Source: Phytohabitans maris
GTDB taxonomy: Bacteria > Actinomycetota > Actinomycetes > Mycobacteriales > Micromonosporaceae
DNA: 64,000 nt
Assembly (NCBI RefSeq): GCF_031085175.1
Contig: NZ_JAVHUY010000042.1
Location: forward strand, 26,811 to 90,810
Direction of reading: 5' to 3'
Shown piece after piece: positions 60,427-64,000 of the stretch. Each line of letters begins with the position of its first letter. Within the stretch, counting starts at the first letter, position 1. Under the pieces are notes generated by a model, which made no database searches, was not told where the DNA came from, and was given only the letters and a program-made list of their open reading frames with translations. Position numbers and translations under genes: made by a program.

Positions 60427-60499
60427 GCCCTGACCGTACCCACGCACGGGCGCGTTAAGCCCGGAAAGTCCGACGATCGGCGGCATGGAAGGTCCCGCG

Positions 60500-61324
60500 C
60501 TAGCCCACCCAGGCCTGCTCCTCCGGGTCGACGAACGCGAGCGTCACCGCGGCGAAGAGCGGCGACGCGAAGAGGTTGTAATGCGTGAGGCCGGGCAGGA
60601 TCGCCAGCGCGTGCCCACCCTTCGGGCGCCCCTCGCCCATCCAGCCGCCGTCCCGCAGGCCGCCGTCGAGCAGCTTGAAGACCTCCACGTAGTGGCTCGG
60701 CGGGGCCATGTCGGCATCGCCGGCCACGATGAGTGTGGGCACCTGGAGGCCGCGTACCTCCTCGGTGAGGTCGAAGTCGTGCGACATCGCCTCGCCGATC
60801 TTGTCGAGCAGCCGCGGGAAGTCCTCCGGGCGGGGCGCGACCCGGACGTACGACTGGTACATCGGGGTCTCCTTCATGAACTCGGCCGCCGCCGCGTTCA
60901 CCTGGCCCTGCTGCTCGCGCATCTCCGCCGGAATCGCGTCGGTGCTTATGTGCGCGGAGGCGGTGACCAGGCGCCCCACCTTCTCCGGGTGCCGCACCGC
61001 GACCTGCAGCGCCACGCCGCCGCCGAGCGAGTAGCCGACCACGTCCGGGCGGTCGAGCCCCAGGTGGTCGATGAGCGCCGCGACGTCGTCGGCCATCAGC
61101 GCGATGTCGATCGGCCGGTCGATGTCGGCGGTACGGCCGTGGGCCTGCAGGTCGGGCAGGATCACCTGGTGGCGTTCGGCGAGCGTGGGCAGGATCGGGC
61201 CGAACATCTCGCCCGAGCCGAGGCCGCCGTGCAGCAGGACCAGCGGCCGGCCGGTGCCGTGCGTCTCGTAGTAGAGGCTGATCCCGTTGACGTCGGCGTA
61301 CCGGCCGGTCGTGGTGTCACTCAT
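60500..61324 (-). CDS. Alpha/beta hydrolase (serine type)
   Basis: A 274-residue cytosolic hydrolase. GAGGAG sits 8 nt before the ATG. YYETHGTGRPLVLLHGG opens the fold; nucleophile Ser in VVGYSLGGGVAL, acid Asp in VAGDADMAPP, and a His near GGHALAILPG or LTHYNLF. It resembles enol-lactonase or ester hydrolases. A glycine-rich insert (GGLRDGGWMGEGRPKGGH) precedes the presumed catalytic His. Substrate unknown. Confidence 0.85.
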   Translation of the reverse strand: MSDTTTGRYADVNGISLYYETHGTGRPLVLLHGGLGSGEMFGPILPTLAERHQVILPDLQAHGRTADIDRPIDIALMADDVAALIDHLGLDRPDVVGYSLGGGVALQVAVRHPEKVGRLVTASAHISTDAIPAEMREQQGQVNAAAAEFMKETPMYQSYVRVAPRPEDFPRLLDKIGEAMSHDFDLTEEVRGLQVPTLIVAGDADMAPPSHYVEVFKLLDGGLRDGGWMGEGRPKGGHALAILPGLTHYNLFASPLFAAVTLAFVDPEEQAWVG

Positions 61325-61500
61325 GGTGTCGCTCCTCGGAGTCGTGGCTCGTACTTGCCGGGTCAGACTCCGCGGCGCCGCCGAACTCATCGCCGCCGGC
61401 GCGAAAAGCCGGCACCAAACGGCGGTCGGCACGAAAACGACGGCCGGCGCGAAACGCGCGGCACCCAAAGGCCGGAAGCAAGGACCGGCCGGAACGAAAG

Positions 61501-61779
61501 TCAGCGGTCGGTGAAGTTGCCGGCGGTCGCCCCGCTGCTCGTACCGTCGCTGGTCGTGCCGCTCGCGGGCGTGCTCATCCCGCCGCTGGTCGCGTCGCCG
61601 GTGGTGGTCGGCGCCACCTTGCCGTCACCGGTGTCCCGGTTTGTCCGGCGGCGGATGCTGGCCGGGCCGGCCGTACCGCCGGTCGTGGTCACCGCGCCCT
61701 GCCCGTGCGTCGGCCCGCCGTCGCGGCGGGTCGCCTCGTCCATCGTCTCCGTGCTCTCACCAGGGGTGCGCTCAGACAT
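61501..61779 (-). CDS. Small hydrophilic Thr/Gly/Ser-rich protein
   Basis: A 92-residue protein without hydrophobic segments, rich in Thr, Gly, Ser and Ala with charged spots (DEATRRDGG, RRRTNRDTGDG). Such hydrophilic proteins are frequent near stress genes of actinobacteria. TATCCC 6 nt before the ATG could be a leaderless -10. The repetitive composition makes the gene call moderate only. Confidence 0.5.
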   Translation of the reverse strand: MSERTPGESTETMDEATRRDGGPTHGQGAVTTTGGTAGPASIRRRTNRDTGDGKVAPTTTGDATSGGMSTPASGTTSDGTSSGATAGNFTDR

Positions 61780-61839
61780 GTGTTCGGGATACCCGCCGCG
61801 GTCCCCGGTAACCGCCGCCACACTGGGTATGACGTAGGC

Positions 61840-62232
61840 ATGGAGATCAGTGGCAGGTACGGGTTTCACGCGCCGTCGGAGGTGGTCTTCAACAACCTCA
61901 CCGACCCCGACCGGGTGCACCGGTGGCTGCCGCTCGGCGTGAGCCTGGAGCGGTGCGGCCCCGACCGGGTACGCGTCGTGGCGCCGCTCGGTTCGGCCGA
62001 GTGTGAGGTCGACACGGCGGTGGAGGACAAGCGGCTGACGCTGCGTTCCGTCGAGGCGCCGCGCGTGCAGGGCACCGCCGTCGTCGAGGACGACCCGGCG
62101 GGCGGCAGCCGCGTGCACGTGGTGGTCAGCGCCGACGGCGTCGACCTGGACCCGCGCAGCGTACGGGACGTGCTGGACGAGACCATGTGCCAGCTCTGCG
62201 ACGACGTGGACGACAACTTCAACACGGGGTGA
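61840..62232 (+). CDS. SRPBCC/CoxG-like ligand-binding protein
   Basis: A 130-residue START-like protein: MEISGRYGFHAPSEVVFNNLTDPDRVHRWLP at the start gives the first strand and helix, and the C-terminal DPRSVRDVLDETMCQLCDDV the long closing helix. Such proteins bind hydrophobic ligands. It is divergent from the hydrophilic protein gene by 60 bp and is followed by the methyltransferase gene after 27 bp. Confidence 0.78.
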   Translation: MEISGRYGFHAPSEVVFNNLTDPDRVHRWLPLGVSLERCGPDRVRVVAPLGSAECEVDTAVEDKRLTLRSVEAPRVQGTAVVEDDPAGGSRVHVVVSADGVDLDPRSVRDVLDETMCQLCDDVDDNFNTG

Positions 62233-62259
62233 GCTCCCACCACACGTAGGCTCGCGACC

Positions 62260-62775
62260 ATGGCGGGTGTCAGCGCGGTCGACCGGCGGCGCTGGGTGGT
62301 GGAGGCGCTCGCCGTCGGCCCGGACGACCGGCTGCTCGAGATCGGCTGCGGCGGCGGCACGGCCACCGCGCTGGCCGCCGAGCGGCTCCGCGGCGGCCAC
62401 GTCCTCGCGATCGACCGGGCGGCCAGCGCGGTGCGCCGGGCGCGGGAGCGGAACGCCGCCCACATCCGCGCCGGCACCGTCGAGGTCCGGCAAGCGGACA
62501 TCACGGCGGTCGAGCTGCCGGAGAGGTCGTTCGACACGGTCTTCGCGGTGAACGTCAGCCTCTTCTGGCTCGCCACCCCGCCCCGCCTGCTCGACCGGAT
62601 CGGCCGCCTCCTCGTCCCCGGCGGCACGCTGCGCGTCTTCGCCGAGCGCCCTACCCACGCCGCCGTCGAGGCGGTCGCCGGCCAGGCCGCGGCCGCGCTC
62701 CGCACGCGCGCCTTCACCCTGGTGACCGCGACCGTCACCGGCACCCGCGCCGCGGTCACCGCCACGAACGCCTAG
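62260..62775 (+). CDS. Class I SAM-dependent methyltransferase
   Basis: A 171-residue minimal Rossmann methyltransferase. Motif I LLEIGCGGGTATALAA binds SAM, followed by VLAIDRAASAV, the acidic motif VRQADITAVELP and FDTVFAVNVSLFW. It is shorter than most (no C-terminal substrate domain), so it may act on a small molecule. TAGGCT (62247-62252) 7 nt before the ATG suggests a leaderless transcript. Confidence 0.82.
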   Translation: MAGVSAVDRRRWVVEALAVGPDDRLLEIGCGGGTATALAAERLRGGHVLAIDRAASAVRRARERNAAHIRAGTVEVRQADITAVELPERSFDTVFAVNVSLFWLATPPRLLDRIGRLLVPGGTLRVFAERPTHAAVEAVAGQAAAALRTRAFTLVTATVTGTRAAVTATNA

Positions 62776-63363
62776 GAAGAGCTTTCGGAAGCGGCCAGAC
62801 GGGATTTTCCCCGGTCCGCCTGAGCTGTGGACCGCATGCTCCCGCGGGCACCGCTGCGGCCGGCGGCGAGCTGGCGCTCACCGAGATCCCCGGCCTCCGC
62901 TGCCGGCTCCGCGCGACAAGCCCATCCCGGCGCCAGCACGAGCGAGGCTCGCGGCGAGGCTCGCGCCCACCGCCCGCCGCGCGTGCCTGGTCAGATCCGA
63001 CGGGGCAGCACGAGCGAGGCTCGCGCCGAACCCCGCGCTCACCGCCCGCGGCGGGTGTGTGGAAGCCGGAAGGCCGCACGCACAGACGGGGCAGCTCGAG
63101 AGCTTCCCGCGCACACACATCCACCCCGCCCGGCGGCGAGGTTCGTGGACGGACAGCCCCTGGACGGCCGAGCAGGGCGCCTGGATTCCGGTGCCCTGAG
63201 CGAGGGCAGAGCGGTCCGGTGGGTTGAGCCCACGACGGCCGGCGGGCGAGAGAGGTGTCCGCCGGCCGCGGGGGCCGGCACCCGCCACAGGGTGCCGGCC
63301 GCAGCTAGCCACAAGCTGTTGGTATCGAACGTAGGCCGCCCGATCCGTTGTGGCAACGGAGTT
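62776..63363 (-). repeat. 588-bp gap holding a long copy of the modular repeat
   Basis: No gene is supported. On the minus strand, 63073-63110 carries GAGCTGCCCCGTCTGTGCGT exactly as at 8070-8090, and about 62884-62905 carries GGCAGCGGAGGCCGGGGA. Between them the word CACGAGCGAGGCTCGCG is repeated (62937-62956 region and 63008-63026 region). The core module with GGTCCGGACC is missing in this copy. Confidence 0.65.
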
Positions 63364-63945
63364 TCAGCGGCTCTGCAGCGCGTCCAGCGCCACCGCCATC
63401 GCGATGACCATCCGCCGGTCGAGGCGCGGGTCGTGGATCGTCACGACGTACTTGTCGCGCAGGCCCCACTTCTTCACGACCGAGAACGCCGGCTGCTCGC
63501 CCTCGAAGACGAAGTCGAAGTGGTACGGCAGCCACGACAGCGAGTCCATGAAGCGGCGCAGGATCGCCACGAGCTGGCTGCGCTCCTGGCCGGTCGCGGC
63601 GGGCAGGCCGGGCTGCTCCAGGATCCAGGTCGAGCGCAGCAGCGACCGCTTGAAGTCCTTGCGGAACACGCCGATCGCGGCGCCGGACGGGTCGGTCACG
63701 TCGTACGCCGAGCCGAGGTCCATCACCTTGCGGGCCTTGAACCCGAGCACCGGCTGCTGCTTGGTGTCGTCGGTGTATAGGGTGACCTGCTCCTTGAAGG
63801 CCATCCGCTTTTGCTGGGCGAACGCGATCATCCCGGCCTCGGACCCGTCCGGCCCGGCCGCGTGCACCTCGTACTGGTTCACCATCATGCGGATGCGCTG
63901 CCGCACGATGAGCGTCTGCAGGCTCTGAAGTTGTTGGGTGCTCAT
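63364..63945 (-). CDS. LURP-one/scramblase-fold protein
   Basis: A 193-residue protein of the LURP-one-related (tubby/phospholipid-scramblase-like) family: YEVHAAGPDGSEAGMIAFAQQKRMAFKEQVTLY in family pattern, then KARKVMDLGSAYDVTDPSG, IGVFRKDFKRSLLRSTW and a hydrophobic C-terminal helix after DRRMVIAMAVALDAL. The fold is a 12-strand barrel around a central helix. Bacterial roles are unknown; lipid binding is possible. Confidence 0.85.
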   Translation of the reverse strand: MSTQQLQSLQTLIVRQRIRMMVNQYEVHAAGPDGSEAGMIAFAQQKRMAFKEQVTLYTDDTKQQPVLGFKARKVMDLGSAYDVTDPSGAAIGVFRKDFKRSLLRSTWILEQPGLPAATGQERSQLVAILRRFMDSLSWLPYHFDFVFEGEQPAFSVVKKWGLRDKYVVTIHDPRLDRRMVIAMAVALDALQSR

Positions 63946-63975
63946 AAGTGCGCGAGTCTGCCACAGACCCGCAAG

Positions 63976-64000
63976 CGGGGGGGGCCCCCCGGGGGGGCGC
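63976..64000. other. G/C homopolymer run at the window end
   Basis: The last 25 bases are G and C runs only (eight G, six C, seven G). They match the type of sequence at 20457-20563 and again follow the boundary of a gene. A probable artefact that continues beyond the window. Confidence 0.5.

Overview
The window is very GC-rich double-stranded chromosomal DNA from a filamentous or mycelial actinobacterium. Evidence: GTG starts, actinobacterial SARP/AfsR-type, GntR-FCD and TetR regulators, DUF222-HNH (13E12-type) protein, Wag31-like DivIVA protein, DUF2795/DUF3140/DUF2267 stress-type small proteins, secreted multidomain carbohydrate-active enzymes and many leaderless genes. The protein flavour suggests Micromonosporaceae, but this is inference from family resemblance, not from a marker gene. 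No rRNA, tRNA or CRISPR array was seen.

Layout. 0-5 kb: a secreted three-CBM glycosidase (with the start of a second secreted protein behind it) divergent from a LacI regulator, with a LacI-type operator between. 5-12 kb: MerR-PP2C fusion divergent from polyphosphate kinase 2, then AraC + SDR, DedA and an APH-like kinase. 12-20.4 kb: a three-gene secreted operon (cupredoxin/OmpL47/3-keto-glycoside hydrolase protein; two-domain multicopper oxidase; ThuA/discoidin/PQQ-type sugar dehydrogenase/PKD/3-keto-glycoside hydrolase protein). This is the most interesting system here: it reads as an extracellular, copper-coupled sugar oxidation and keto-glycoside cleavage machine. 20.7-25.8 kb: metallophosphoesterase, VOC protein, and a patch of remnants (ankyrin-like, HNH/DUF222, truncated IS5-type transposase). 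25.8-34 kb: two SDRs, a DivIVA protein, a copper LPMO transcribed with a DUF305 protein, a two-component system, and a haloacetate dehalogenase-type hydrolase.

34-41 kb: a tightly overlapping ABC importer (BMP-type) plus allophanate hydrolase operon, divergent from its GntR regulator with two CCTATAGG sites. 41-50 kb: AfsR-like regulator with an 18-bp tandem repeat, a second dehalogenase-type hydrolase, a GGDEF + HD-GYP c-di-GMP enzyme and a membrane-tethered peptidase-type hydrolase. 50-54 kb: TetR/MFS/Usp and an AEC transporter. 54-64 kb: many small DUF proteins with strongly repetitive DNA, a TetR-YndJ-DUF1990 operon with paired perfect palindromic operators, and assorted hydrolase, SRPBCC, methyltransferase and LURP-one proteins.

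Between genes, two dispersed repeat families stand out: a modular element of up to about 400 bp present in at least six complete or partial copies, and a 52-54 bp palindrome in three copies, both lying directly downstream of genes. Other intergenic hairpins of the same type but different sequence occur. Two runs of G and C homopolymer look like assembly or sequencing artefacts.
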